The translations under genes and the position numbers were made by a program. This document shows, piece after piece, positions 1-9,213 of a stretch of 64,000 bases of DNA. Location of the stretch: NCBI RefSeq assembly GCF_023896955.1, contig NZ_JAMHIW010000007.1, positions 235,069-299,068 of the forward strand, read 5' to 3'. The DNA comes from Micromonospora sp. RHAY321 (GTDB lineage Bacteria; Actinomycetota; Actinomycetes; Mycobacteriales; Micromonosporaceae). The notes under the pieces are model-generated. The model worked only from the letters and a program-made list of their open reading frames with translations, was not told the origin of the DNA and ran no database searches. How positions within the stretch are numbered: position 1 is the first letter of the stretch; each line of letters opens with the position of its first letter.

Positions 1-2386
1 CGGACAGGTCCGCCGGGATGGTGGCGGTCTTCGCGGTCTCCAGGTTTCCCGCCACGTCGAGCGCGCGGAACGACACGGTGTGCCGGTTCGAGTCGGGCGC
101 CGCGATGGCGCCGCTGTAGGCGGTCCACGCGCCGGTGCCGATGGCGTACTCGACGCGGGCGACGCCGGAGGTCGCGTCGCTCGCGGTCACCGTGACCGCC
201 CGGGTGGCACTGTCCACGGTGGCCGTGCTGACCGGTGCCGTCGCGTCGATGGGTACCGGAAGGGTCGCGGGCGACGAGGCGTTGCCCGCACGGTCGGTCG
301 CGGTCGCCCGGACGCTGTGCTGACCGTCGCCGGAGACGGTCACGTCGACGGACCGCACGGCGCTCGTGACGACCGGCTGGTCGTCGTCCACCCGCGACTC
401 GATGGTCAGCCGACCGCCACGGTCGTCGACACCGGCGACGCGCACCCGCACCGCCGACCGGAACCAGCCGGCACCGCCGGCGCTGCCGCTGGGCGTGAGC
501 GTCAGCGTCGGCGGGGTCTCGTCGCCCTCGGTGTCCTCCGGCGAGATGACCCTGACCTGCGCGGAGACGCGACCGGCGGCGTAGCCGAGGACGCTGCCCC
601 CGATCGTGAACGTCCCGGGCGTCGCGACGTTCTCGGGCGTGACCGGGTCCCAGAAGACCGGCAGCCGCAGCGTCTCGGCGCCGAACGCCACCGGGAGACT
701 GTCGGGCAGTTGGGTCTCCCCCACCTCCACCGTCATTCCCGGTGCGGTGACGGACTCCGGCTGTGCGGCGAGGACCTTCCACTCCTCCACTGCCACCGCG
801 GAGTAGGTGCTGCCGTTGGTGGACGCGTCGAACACGGCCCGCACCTGGGTCGTGGTCACCGGGTCGAACGTGGTGTCCTGCCAGCCCTGTGTGCTGGTTG
901 GGAAGCCGCTCGGGTTCGGCACGTCGGCCCATTGACCGCTGTCGAGATTCCAGTACTGGATGCGCCAGCGGGCGGGGGCGGCGACGCCCGTGCCGGTGCC
1001 CTGCGGCTGGTCGTTCCAGAAGTCGACCTGCGACCCGGAGATCCGCATCGGCTGGTCCCACGTGTACTGCACCCACTGCTGGGGCGGGTTGTTGCCCGTC
1101 CACGTCCCCCACATGTCCGGTGGCAGAGGGTTCGACCGGACGATCTCGTCGTTGAGCGCCTTCACCCAGTACTGCGTGGGCACCGGCTCGTTGGAGACGG
1201 TGACCCTGGCCGCCTGGGCGATGTTCGCCCGCGGGGTCCGGTCGGGCCCCTTGACCGGCGTCGGTGTCACGAGCTTCAGCCTCGGCGGGCTCTGCGTGTC
1301 GTCCCACTCCACCGGGTCGATCGCGACCGACCGGCGGAAGTGGCCGCCGCCCACGGCGTCGGCGGTGTGGTACGCCATGTACCACCTGCCGTTGAACTCC
1401 AGGATGCCCGGGTGGCTCGTCGTCGAGGAGACCGGCCGGAGCATGGTGCCCCGGTAGGTCCACGGTCCCTCCGGCGACGACGCCGTCGCGTACGCGATGC
1501 AGGCGTGGTAGTTCGCCGGGGTGCACGGCGAGGTCGGGCCGGCGTTGTTCCCGGCGTACGCCATGTAGTAGGTGCCGTTGCGTTTGAAGGCCCAGGCCGC
1601 CTCGAAGAAGCCGGTCAGGCCGGTGACCGAGCGCTGGGTGGTGACCGGCGTCTTCATGTCCTGCTGGAGCTCGATCATCCGCAGCTGGCTGAACGAGCCC
1701 CACCAGAGGTACACCCGCTGGTTCGGTGCCGTGCCGTCGATGAGGATCGTCGGGTCGATGTTGTGGATGGTGTTGGCCGTCGGTACGCGTTGGGAGATGA
1801 TCGGCCCACCCGCGTGGTCGGTCCACGGGCCGGTGGGGCTGTCCGAGACGGCCACGCCGATCGCGAACTTGTCGGACGCCGGGCTGTCCCGTTCGTTGAT
1901 CGGTACGTACCAGTAGTAGCGCCCGTCCACGCCCCGGACGACCTGGCCCGCGTACGCGCGCCCGGGCGTCGCCCAGGCGAAGACCTGTTCCGGGCGCATC
2001 AGCGACGGATAGTGGGTCCACTGGCCGGCCTGGACGTCCGCGGTGCGGAAAGCGCCCCACTCGTTCATGATGAAGTCGTTGGTGGACGGTCCGGCCTGGT
2101 CGTGGCCGGTGTAGATGTAGAGCTGGTCCTGGCCGGTGTCGTTGCCGGGAGCGCCGGCCGGCACGACGACCGGCGCCGGGTCGGCCGAGTAGTAGCTACC
2201 GTCACCGAGGATCGGGTTGACGGTGTTGGTGAAGGTGTACGAGTCGGCCGCGTAGGCGGGCGCGGCGACCCCGACCAGGCCGGCGGCGACGAGCCCGGCG
2301 ACCGCCGTCGCGGCGAGCGCCCTGCGGACCCGGCGCGCCGGCCTGCGGGTTGGTGGGGCGGCGCCGCGCACCATGGTGGTGTTCAC
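1..2386 (-). CDS. Secreted GH43 glycosidase (HypAA-like), 3' end cut by window
   Basis: A secreted arabinan/arabinoside-active glycosidase of family GH43, truncated at its C-terminus by the window edge (795 residues visible). A GTG start at 2386 is preferred because AGGAG lies 9 nt upstream; an in-frame ATG at 2374 is the alternative. A signal peptide ends near residue 47 (PAYAADS). The five-bladed propeller spans about 50-375, with the expected acids: Asp69 (SADPAP), Asp211 (NIDPT) and Glu262 (FFEAAW), plus the calcium-region His in TSHPG. A discoidin/F5-8C-like segment follows at about 385-530, then Ig-like and Ig-like/OmpL47-type repeats. It lies 68 nt downstream of the GH121-like gene and is probably co-transcribed. 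By position it matches B. longum hypAA, an alpha-L-arabinofuranosidase. The GH43 assignment is firm; the exact substrate is inferred. Confidence 0.88.
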   Translation of the reverse strand, partial: MNTTMVRGAAPPTRRPARRVRRALAATAVAGLVAAGLVGVAAPAYAADSYTFTNTVNPILGDGSYYSADPAPVVVPAGAPGNDTGQDQLYIYTGHDQAGPSTNDFIMNEWGAFRTADVQAGQWTHYPSLMRPEQVFAWATPGRAYAGQVVRGVDGRYYWYVPINERDSPASDKFAIGVAVSDSPTGPWTDHAGGPIISQRVPTANTIHNIDPTILIDGTAPNQRVYLWWGSFSQLRMIELQQDMKTPVTTQRSVTGLTGFFEAAWAFKRNGTYYMAYAGNNAGPTSPCTPANYHACIAYATASSPEGPWTYRGTMLRPVSSTTSHPGILEFNGRWYMAYHTADAVGGGHFRRSVAIDPVEWDDTQSPPRLKLVTPTPVKGPDRTPRANIAQAARVTVSNEPVPTQYWVKALNDEIVRSNPLPPDMWGTWTGNNPPQQWVQYTWDQPMRISGSQVDFWNDQPQGTGTGVAAPARWRIQYWNLDSGQWADVPNPSGFPTSTQGWQDTTFDPVTTTQVRAVFDASTNGSTYSAVAVEEWKVLAAQPESVTAPGMTVEVGETQLPDSLPVAFGAETLRLPVFWDPVTPENVATPGTFTIGGSVLGYAAGRVSAQVRVISPEDTEGDETPPTLTLTPSGSAGGAGWFRSAVRVRVAGVDDRGGRLTIESRVDDDQPVVTSAVRSVDVTVSGDGQHSVRATATDRAGNASSPATLPVPIDATAPVSTATVDSATRAVTVTASDATSGVARVEYAIGTGAWTAYSGAIAAPDSNRHTVSFRALDVAGNLETAKTATIPADLS

Positions 2387-2454
2387 GGTGTCGATCTCCT
2401 CACTGTTGTCCGGAGGTGGTGGCGGCGCCGGTGCGACGCCGCCACCACGAAGGG

Positions 2455-5400
2455 TCAGCCGCAGGCGAGCGCGCCGAACGGCGCCTCGAACGCCACCGTC
2501 ACTGGCTGGCCGTCCACGCTGCCGGTGGCCTTCACCGTCGCGACCCCGGCCGGCACCGACTCGGCGCGCGTGGTGAACGCCTGGTACGCGGACTTGCCGG
2601 GGGCGACGCTGGACACCGTGCGGGACCCGTACGGCGTGATCAGCTCGATGCTGAGCGGCACGTCCTCGGCGTTGCGCGCGTTGACCGAGACGTAGGCGCG
2701 GGTGCCGACACACTGCGTGCGCGCCTGCACCTCGACGTCCCACGTCGGGGTCTCCGGCGGGTCACCCACGATGAGGGTCAGCGTGGTTCGCGTGGCGCCG
2801 GCCTGGCTGACGTAGTCGGGCAGGATCAGGTTGCCGATGATGGTGTAGCGACCGGGGGTGTCGACGATGTCCTCGTCGAACTCCCAGTCGACGCCGATGG
2901 CCTGGTTGTCCCGGGACCCGTCGTTGTAGGAGACCTCCACCCTGTCCGGCAGGTGCGGCAGCTCCCCCACGTCGACGGACCGCTCGAACGTCTCGGCACC
3001 CTGGATCGAGATGCCGCCCGGCGCCGTTTCGGGCCGCACGTAGACACGGGCCTCGGTGATGAGGCCGTACGCGTCGTTCGTGCCGTAGACCACGAACGGC
3101 TCGACGTTGGTCTCCGCGACCATCGCCGGCGTGATCTCCTGCCAGTTGAACGCGACGCCGCCGCGGGCGCCGCTGGCGTAGACCGCGTCGAGCGTGCCCG
3201 GCAGGGCGGGCACCTCGCCCACGGTCGTCCGGATGAGCACGGGCGAGCGCACCGAGTCGACGGTCTCGCCGTTGGCACGCCAGCGCAGCACGCCGGTGCC
3301 CGCGCCGCTGCCCATGAGGCCCCAGATGCGGATGCGCAGATAGCTGGTCGTGACCGGTTGGAAGTCGAAGTGGTTGTAGGTGTTGGTGGCGAGCCCGTTC
3401 GCGTACGTCGAGTCCCCGGTGAGGGTGACCGGCGTCCAGGTGGTGCCGTCCGCTGAGCTCTCGATCGCGTACGTCGTGCCCGTGGGCCGACGGGTGCCGC
3501 CGTTGTCGTCGTACCAGTAGATGTCGGTCGAGGACAGCCGTACCGGCGCCGTCCACCGGTACTGGATCCACGCCGCCCGCTCCGGGCTGGTGCCGTTCTG
3601 CGGCTGACCCCAGTTGCCCCAGCCGTTTCCGGCCCCCGGGTTCGAGCTGGTCGGGGTGGTGCTCTCCTTGACCCGCTGGTGGTTCTCCCACGACGCGGTG
3701 CCGCTGGTGCTGATCGTCGCCGAGGAGCCGAACTCCGCGACCACCTCCCGTTTGGCGAGCGTCACCGCCACGGTCGCCTCGGACCGCTTCTCACCGTCGC
3801 TGGCGAAGAGCCGGAACACGTAGTCACCCTCGACCGTGCCGGTCACCCGCGTGGTCAGTGCCTTCGGGTCGGAGAAGATGACGCCGGCTCCGGACGGGGC
3901 CGAGACGGTCTCCCAGCCGTACGTCAGCTCGCTGTCGTACGGGATGCCGTCGTCGGATGCCGTGCCGACGAGTCGGGTGGACAGGTTGCCGTCCGCCGCA
4001 CCGTCGCGCGCGGCGGTGACCACGGGCGCCTGGTTGGACACCTCCGGTACGTCACGCCCAGAGTCGAACACCTGGATCTCTGAGATCGCCGTGTAGAAGG
4101 TCGGGTTGTTCGTGAACGCGATGCGCAGCTTGTTCGAGGTGACGGTGTGGAACAGCGCCTCGTTGAACTTCGCCGTCGGGACGGTCGGGTTCTTGAACTG
4201 GCCCGGTACCTCCTTCCAGCCGCCGTTACCGTCGGGCACCTGCACCCACCAGCGCGCGGGTTCGCGGTAGCCACCGGCCTGGCGGTCGCTGACCGCGTAC
4301 ACCTTCACGTTGTCGAAGGATCTGGCCGACCCGAGGTCGAGCTCGATGTAGCCGTTCTTGTCGGTGGTCCCGTAGTTGCCCCAGTACGGCTCGTTGGCGG
4401 TGACGCCGTCGGTCACGGCCGCGAGCGACACCGGCCGCTCGGTCTCCTTGATGGCGCCGGGTGTGTGGTTCATCGACGTGGTGCTCCAGCCGGGCGTGTG
4501 GAACTGCCGCCACGGCGTCGGCCGCACGCCCTGCTGGGTGTACGACGAGCTGAGGTTGGCGCCCGCCGCCAGGTTCGGCGCATCCTCGGTGAGGTCGATG
4601 CCGGCCGTCTTCAGGTACTCGACGACGCGGGTGTCCTCGATCGGGGTGTCGACCGCGCTCGGCATGTTGGCACCGGTCGTCGCGGTGAACGTGACGGTCA
4701 GGCCGTCCTCGGCCTGGACCTGGTTGGTACGCGGGTCGTAGGTGAGCTTGCCGAGCTTGTCGGTGCTCACCTTCTTCTCGCCGTTGAGGAACAGGCTGTA
4801 GCCGGCGCCCAGGCCGTAGTTGCTGCCGTCGGGGTCCCAGACGATGGTGACGTCCTGACCGTGGTAGCGCAGGTTGTTGGCCATGAAGTGGTCGTAGCCG
4901 AACTGGATCGGCGACAGCTCGATCTTGTCGTCGGAGCGCGGCTGGAGGCCGGCCATGTCCTCGACGAAGATGTAGTTCATGTTGCCGAGCATCACGTGGT
5001 TCGGGTTGTTGCGGTTGTAGGTCTTCGCGGTCGGGTCCCAGTTGGAGTAGTACTCCGCCTGGTTCGGGGCGCGCAGGTCCGCGTTCGGGTAGATGCTCCA
5101 GGCCATCCAGTCCAGCAGCCGCTTGGCGTACGCCGGGGTGATGTACTTCTGCTCCGGGTCGTAGTGGCGCAACGCCGAGCGGACACCGCGGTACTGCACG
5201 GTGAAGTTGATGTTGGAGAAGTTGTTGGAGCCGCCGATCCCGTAGGCCGTCCGGTCGTACTGGTTGGCGGTGTAGAACGGGAAGATCGGGAAGTTGTCGC
5301 CGTAGGTCAGGAACCGGAACCCGTCGACGTAGTTCTGCCACTGGTCGAACGGGATGAGGTTCTCGGCGTAGACGTCGTAGAGATTGGACTCCCGGGCCGG

Positions 5401-7194
5401 GATCAGGTCGCGGGCCGACGCGGGCAGCGGGTTGGGCCGGCCGTTGGCGGTGGCCGCGCTGGTGGCGCCGTGCGACGTGCCGGCGAGGAACATCCGCATG
5501 TCGGGGCTCCACAGCCGATCGAGGATCGCCGCGCGGATGTCGTTGGCGCCGCCGGCCATCTCGTCGACCTTGCCCTGGTCGGCGCCGGCGATCTGGTAGA
5601 GCTGGCGGGCGGCGTCGAACGCGCCCCACACGTACGCCGACTCGGGGCGCTCGATGGTGCGCGCGCCGGGTGCCCCGGCGTTGGCCTTCGGGTAGCCGAA
5701 GGTGATCGCGTCGGCGTCGTTGCCCGGCATGTAGTTGGTGTCGTAGGCGATGAGGTTGTCGCCGTTGCCGTCGTAGTGCTCCAGCTGGCCGACGCCGTCG
5801 CCCTCGAAGTAGCGGGCGAACTTCCGAGCGATCTCCCTGCCGCCGCCGTGCACGTTGTAGGCCTCGAGCCCGGCGGTGCCGAGGTACTGCGAGTAGTGGT
5901 TGTTCCAGCTCGTGTGCCCCGGGCTGTCCAGGAACGCCGAGGAGCCGGACAGCTCGCCGATGTTGAGGACCTGGCCGTACGGCAGGTAGGGCGTGCGCAG
6001 CCACTTGGTGTCCTGCAGGTGCATCGGCTGGGTCAGCGCGACGGCGTTCTGGTAGAGGTTCACCCCCTCGATCGTCGTGGGGTACTGGTAGACGTGACCG
6101 GGTGCGTTGGCGTCGAGCGTGTTGTACCGCTCGCCCCACCAGCGGTAGACGATGGCCTTCTCCAAGGCGGGGTCGGGCACGTCGATGTAGGGCACGTCCT
6201 GCGCCCAACGGCGGTTGAACGCGGTGATGCCGGTGCGCACTGCCGTGGCCGGCGACATCGCGGCGTACTCCTGGTAGCTCTGCACCGTCTTCGGCAGCGT
6301 CGCCGAGGAGACGGCGCCGACCACCGACAGCGACACCGTGCCGCCGGCCGGCACGGTGATCTCGCGGTCGAGGTTGGCTCCGGTACGACTGAAGCCGGCA
6401 CCGGTGAGGTCGACCCTGACCGAGTCCCACGCGGTGTCGACGAGCCCGTTGTTGGAGCCGCTGGTGATGGTGCGCGTGCCGGTCAGCGTGGCCGCGCCCG
6501 GCCCGGCCTGGGTGGCCAGCGGAGACGCGGCGCGGACGGTGAAGGTGGCCGGCGCGTCACCGGGGTTGCCGAAGTCGATGGCGGTGACGGCGACGTTGTC
6601 CTCGGTGATGAACTTGGTCTGGTCGGCGGTGACCCCGGTGCTCCCGATCGTGTACCGGGTCCTCGCGTGGCTCGGCGCGTTGAAGCGGTTGGCGTTGACC
6701 TCGGTGACGGTCTGCCCGGGCACCGTGACGGTGTACAGGTTGCCGAGGTTGTTGGGGCCACCGACGTACGCGCTGCCGGCGAAGCCCATGCTGGTGAAGT
6801 TGTTGTTGCTCGCGCCGCGCATGTAGAGGGAGCGGCCCCGGGTCATCAGCACCGCCGACCCTAGTGTTCCGGGGACCCCCAGCACCCGGTCGAGGTAGTA
6901 GTCCGTGCCGCCGGCGGCCAGATCCTTCTCGAAGATCGACTGGTGCATGTTCCCCGCGGTGAACGGCACACCGGGCTTGAGCTGGTTGGCGACGTCGCCG
7001 ACGTTGCTGTACGCCGGGTCGCCGATCTCCATGGCATGGTTCTGCCCGTTGGTGTAGACGCCGACGTCACCCTCGTTGCCCGGCAGGATCGGGCTGGCGG
7101 CATTGGCCGGGGACGGTACGCCGACCGCCCCTCCCACCACCAGCGCAGCCAGGGCGGCCCAGAGGGGCACCCTCCTCACTCGTCTATGGATCAT
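2455..7194 (-). CDS. Very large secreted glycosidase, GH121 (HypBA2)-like
   Basis: 1579-residue exported glycosidase. The ATG at 7194 has a near-perfect AAGGAGG 6 nt upstream; the longer open frame upstream is ignored. A signal peptide occupies residues 1-33 (PANAAS). A beta-rich N-terminal domain is followed by an all-helical (alpha/alpha)6-barrel-like domain at about 330-830, with aromatic and Glu-rich segments such as RPESAYVWGAFDAAR and GQLEHYDGNGDN. Discoidin/F5-8C-like modules and Ig-like modules fill the rest. On domain content alone it would be called MGH1-like, GH142 or GH121. Its place between GH127 and GH43 genes matches B. longum hypBA2, a GH121 beta-L-arabinobiosidase, also a multi-domain protein of more than 1500 residues. 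Catalytic Glu residues were not assigned. A palindromic operator lies just upstream. Confidence 0.82.
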   Translation of the reverse strand: MIHRRVRRVPLWAALAALVVGGAVGVPSPANAASPILPGNEGDVGVYTNGQNHAMEIGDPAYSNVGDVANQLKPGVPFTAGNMHQSIFEKDLAAGGTDYYLDRVLGVPGTLGSAVLMTRGRSLYMRGASNNNFTSMGFAGSAYVGGPNNLGNLYTVTVPGQTVTEVNANRFNAPSHARTRYTIGSTGVTADQTKFITEDNVAVTAIDFGNPGDAPATFTVRAASPLATQAGPGAATLTGTRTITSGSNNGLVDTAWDSVRVDLTGAGFSRTGANLDREITVPAGGTVSLSVVGAVSSATLPKTVQSYQEYAAMSPATAVRTGITAFNRRWAQDVPYIDVPDPALEKAIVYRWWGERYNTLDANAPGHVYQYPTTIEGVNLYQNAVALTQPMHLQDTKWLRTPYLPYGQVLNIGELSGSSAFLDSPGHTSWNNHYSQYLGTAGLEAYNVHGGGREIARKFARYFEGDGVGQLEHYDGNGDNLIAYDTNYMPGNDADAITFGYPKANAGAPGARTIERPESAYVWGAFDAARQLYQIAGADQGKVDEMAGGANDIRAAILDRLWSPDMRMFLAGTSHGATSAATANGRPNPLPASARDLIPARESNLYDVYAENLIPFDQWQNYVDGFRFLTYGDNFPIFPFYTANQYDRTAYGIGGSNNFSNINFTVQYRGVRSALRHYDPEQKYITPAYAKRLLDWMAWSIYPNADLRAPNQAEYYSNWDPTAKTYNRNNPNHVMLGNMNYIFVEDMAGLQPRSDDKIELSPIQFGYDHFMANNLRYHGQDVTIVWDPDGSNYGLGAGYSLFLNGEKKVSTDKLGKLTYDPRTNQVQAEDGLTVTFTATTGANMPSAVDTPIEDTRVVEYLKTAGIDLTEDAPNLAAGANLSSSYTQQGVRPTPWRQFHTPGWSTTSMNHTPGAIKETERPVSLAAVTDGVTANEPYWGNYGTTDKNGYIELDLGSARSFDNVKVYAVSDRQAGGYREPARWWVQVPDGNGGWKEVPGQFKNPTVPTAKFNEALFHTVTSNKLRIAFTNNPTFYTAISEIQVFDSGRDVPEVSNQAPVVTAARDGAADGNLSTRLVGTASDDGIPYDSELTYGWETVSAPSGAGVIFSDPKALTTRVTGTVEGDYVFRLFASDGEKRSEATVAVTLAKREVVAEFGSSATISTSGTASWENHQRVKESTTPTSSNPGAGNGWGNWGQPQNGTSPERAAWIQYRWTAPVRLSSTDIYWYDDNGGTRRPTGTTYAIESSADGTTWTPVTLTGDSTYANGLATNTYNHFDFQPVTTSYLRIRIWGLMGSGAGTGVLRWRANGETVDSVRSPVLIRTTVGEVPALPGTLDAVYASGARGGVAFNWQEITPAMVAETNVEPFVVYGTNDAYGLITEARVYVRPETAPGGISIQGAETFERSVDVGELPHLPDRVEVSYNDGSRDNQAIGVDWEFDEDIVDTPGRYTIIGNLILPDYVSQAGATRTTLTLIVGDPPETPTWDVEVQARTQCVGTRAYVSVNARNAEDVPLSIELITPYGSRTVSSVAPGKSAYQAFTTRAESVPAGVATVKATGSVDGQPVTVAFEAPFGALACG

Positions 7195-7245
7195 GTCGTT
7201 CCTCCTTGTCGTCGGTGCGGCTGAACGGGTGAGGCGGGTGTAGAA

Positions 7246-7257
7246 GTTAGCGCTAAC
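7246..7257. promoter_or_regulatory. LacI-family-type operator palindrome
   Basis: A perfect 12-bp palindrome, GTTAGCGCTAAC, lies in the 94-nt gap between the GH127 stop and the start of the GH121-like gene. It has the shape typical of actinobacterial LacI-family operators for sugar genes. It differs from the CGAAAACGGTTTCG-type sites beside the two LacI genes in this window, so it may answer to another regulator. It implies the two secreted glycosidases have their own controlled promoter. Confidence 0.7.
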
Positions 7258-7288
7258 ATCAGAGAGCCTCTCGGCCTGTGACATGTGG

Positions 7289-9211
7289 TCAGCGCACTGT
7301 CGGGAGCCAGACGCGCATGGTCGAGGGCCCTCGGTTGGCCCAGTCGTGGTACGCCACCAGCGGCACCTCGTCGAGGCCCTCGCCGACCGTCGGCGCCGAC
7401 TCGACCGCGTCGGTCCGGTAGGGCCAGTCGTGGTCTCGCGGGTGGACGCGCCTGCAGCGCACGGTGACCCGGCCATTCACGAGGCGGGGCGGTCGGCTGG
7501 TGTCGACGCGGAGCTCGTCGACCGTCTCGACGCCGGGCACGTCCACCGACTCCAGGGCGAGCACGACGGGGCCGTGCTCCACCGCGACGCAGCCACGGAC
7601 CGCGTCGATGCGCGCGTCCGGGTGGGTGAACCGCGGCGCCATCGGCAGGGACAGGACGACCTCGTCGCCGCGGCGCCACGTCCGGCGCTCGGTGACGAAA
7701 CCCGGCCCGACCGGCCGGGTGTCTCCGGCGATGGTCAACGTCGCACCCTCGGCCGCCCAGCCGGGCACCCGCACCGTCAGCGACCAGGGCTGGTCGTCGT
7801 CGCTCTCGATCCGGACCCGAATCTGCCCGCCGTGCGGGTAGTCGGTCGCCACGCTCACACGAAGATCACGCCCGTCTGCGAACCGGTGCTCGATGGTCCC
7901 GGGCAGGTACTGGTGCAGCTGGACACCCTCGTCGTCGGACGTCGCGACGTACGCCGTCAGGCTGGCCAGGGTGCGGGCGACGTTCGTCGGGCAGCAGGAG
8001 ACCTCGAACCACGGCGCCCGCAGGGAGGCCGCCGCGCGCAGGCTGGGCCGGTCGGCGTCGGGGAGGGTGCCCAGCTCGCGGCGGTGCAGCGTGTTCGTGT
8101 AGAAGAAACTCCGCCCGTCGGCCGACGGCGAGGTCGACACCACGTTGAACAGCGTCCGCTCGATGAGGTCGGCGTAGCGGGCGTCGCCGTCGGCGAGCAG
8201 CAGCCGCCACGCGAGCATCACCGAGCCGACCCCGGCGCAGGTCTCCGAGTACGCGCGGTCGGGCGGCAGCACCCAGTCCTCGCCGAACGCCTCGTCCTGG
8301 TGCCGGGAGCCCTGCCCGCCGGTGACGTACGTGCGCCGGGCCACCCCGTTGCTCCACTGGTTGCGCACCGCGTCCAGCAGGCTGGTGTCCTTCAGGTCGA
8401 CGGCGACGTCGGCGGCGCCGGCAGCGAGGTAGTTTGCCCGTACCGCGTGCCCCCGCAGGACCGTCGCCTCCCGGACGGGAAGCTCGTCCTGGAAGTACTC
8501 CCGGCCGAACTCCACATCGCTGAGCCGGCCGTGGCCCCGGCGGTCGACGAAGAGAGCCGCCTGGCTCAGGTAGCGGTCATCGCCGGTGACCCGGGCGAAC
8601 TCCACAAGCGCCGTCTCGATCCCCGGGTGTCCACAGAGGCCGTCGATGCCGTCCGGCCCGAACGTCTCGCACACGTTGTCGGCGGCACGGCGGGCGACCT
8701 CGAACAGGCCGTCGTCCGCGCCCGGACGCGTTCGGGCGCGGGCGACCGCGGCCTGGAGGAGATGACCGACGCAGTAGAGCTCGTGACCCCATTCGAGGTC
8801 GGACCAGCGGGGGGCCTGCCCCGGACGGCCGAATCTCGTGTTGAGGTAGCCGTCGGCCTCCTGCGCCGCAGCCACCCGCCGCACGACGGCGCGGAACCTC
8901 GACTCGAGTTCCGCATCGCCGGTCCGGCCGATCTCCCACGCCATCGCCTCGAGGAACTTGTAGATCTCCGAGTCGGAGAACTCGCGACCACGGCGATCGC
9001 GTGACAGGTCGCCCCGCACAGCGAGGTCGAAGTTGCCGATCCAGCCTTCCCGCTCGATCCAGTGCTCGATGTGCGGGAGAGTCGCGACGCCGTTGATCGA
9101 TTGACGCTCGGCCCAGAATCCCCCCGTGATCCGGACCTGGTCCAGCCCGAGCGGCCGGAGCCGGCCACGGATCGGCAGGACGGGGGCGGCCGCAGGTACG
9201 GTGCCGCTCAT
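7289..9211 (-). CDS. hypBA1: GH127 beta-L-arabinofuranosidase
   Basis: Cytoplasmic exo-acting beta-L-arabinofuranosidase of family GH127 (640 residues; HypBA1 is about 658), with no signal peptide. The family's zinc/cysteine active site can be traced: Glu307 (HQDEAFGED), Glu323 and Cys325 (YSETCAG), Cys406 and Cys407 (VSCCPTN). The Glu-Glu spacing of 16 residues matches HypBA1 Glu322/Glu338. Enzymes of this type split Araf-beta1,2-Araf disaccharides taken up by the ABC transporter. The start is ATG 9211, 6 nt after AAAGG; another ATG at 9217 overlaps the upstream permease stop as ATGA, so the two genes are translationally coupled. It is the last gene of the transporter operon, before a separate operator. 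Confidence 0.93.
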   Translation of the reverse strand: MSGTVPAAAPVLPIRGRLRPLGLDQVRITGGFWAERQSINGVATLPHIEHWIEREGWIGNFDLAVRGDLSRDRRGREFSDSEIYKFLEAMAWEIGRTGDAELESRFRAVVRRVAAAQEADGYLNTRFGRPGQAPRWSDLEWGHELYCVGHLLQAAVARARTRPGADDGLFEVARRAADNVCETFGPDGIDGLCGHPGIETALVEFARVTGDDRYLSQAALFVDRRGHGRLSDVEFGREYFQDELPVREATVLRGHAVRANYLAAGAADVAVDLKDTSLLDAVRNQWSNGVARRTYVTGGQGSRHQDEAFGEDWVLPPDRAYSETCAGVGSVMLAWRLLLADGDARYADLIERTLFNVVSTSPSADGRSFFYTNTLHRRELGTLPDADRPSLRAAASLRAPWFEVSCCPTNVARTLASLTAYVATSDDEGVQLHQYLPGTIEHRFADGRDLRVSVATDYPHGGQIRVRIESDDDQPWSLTVRVPGWAAEGATLTIAGDTRPVGPGFVTERRTWRRGDEVVLSLPMAPRFTHPDARIDAVRGCVAVEHGPVVLALESVDVPGVETVDELRVDTSRPPRLVNGRVTVRCRRVHPRDHDWPYRTDAVESAPTVGEGLDEVPLVAYHDWANRGPSTMRVWLPTVR

Positions 9212-9213
9212 GG

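Noticed and set aside
80..2695. Long plus-strand open frame (871 codons) over the GH43 gene
   Set aside because: Arg/Gly/Asp-rich shadow with no signature; the opposite strand encodes an obvious GH43 with signal peptide and ribosome-binding site.
4147..6864. Plus-strand open frame of 905 codons inside the GH121-like gene
   Set aside because: Antisense shadow typical of high-GC third-position bias; no start signal or protein character.
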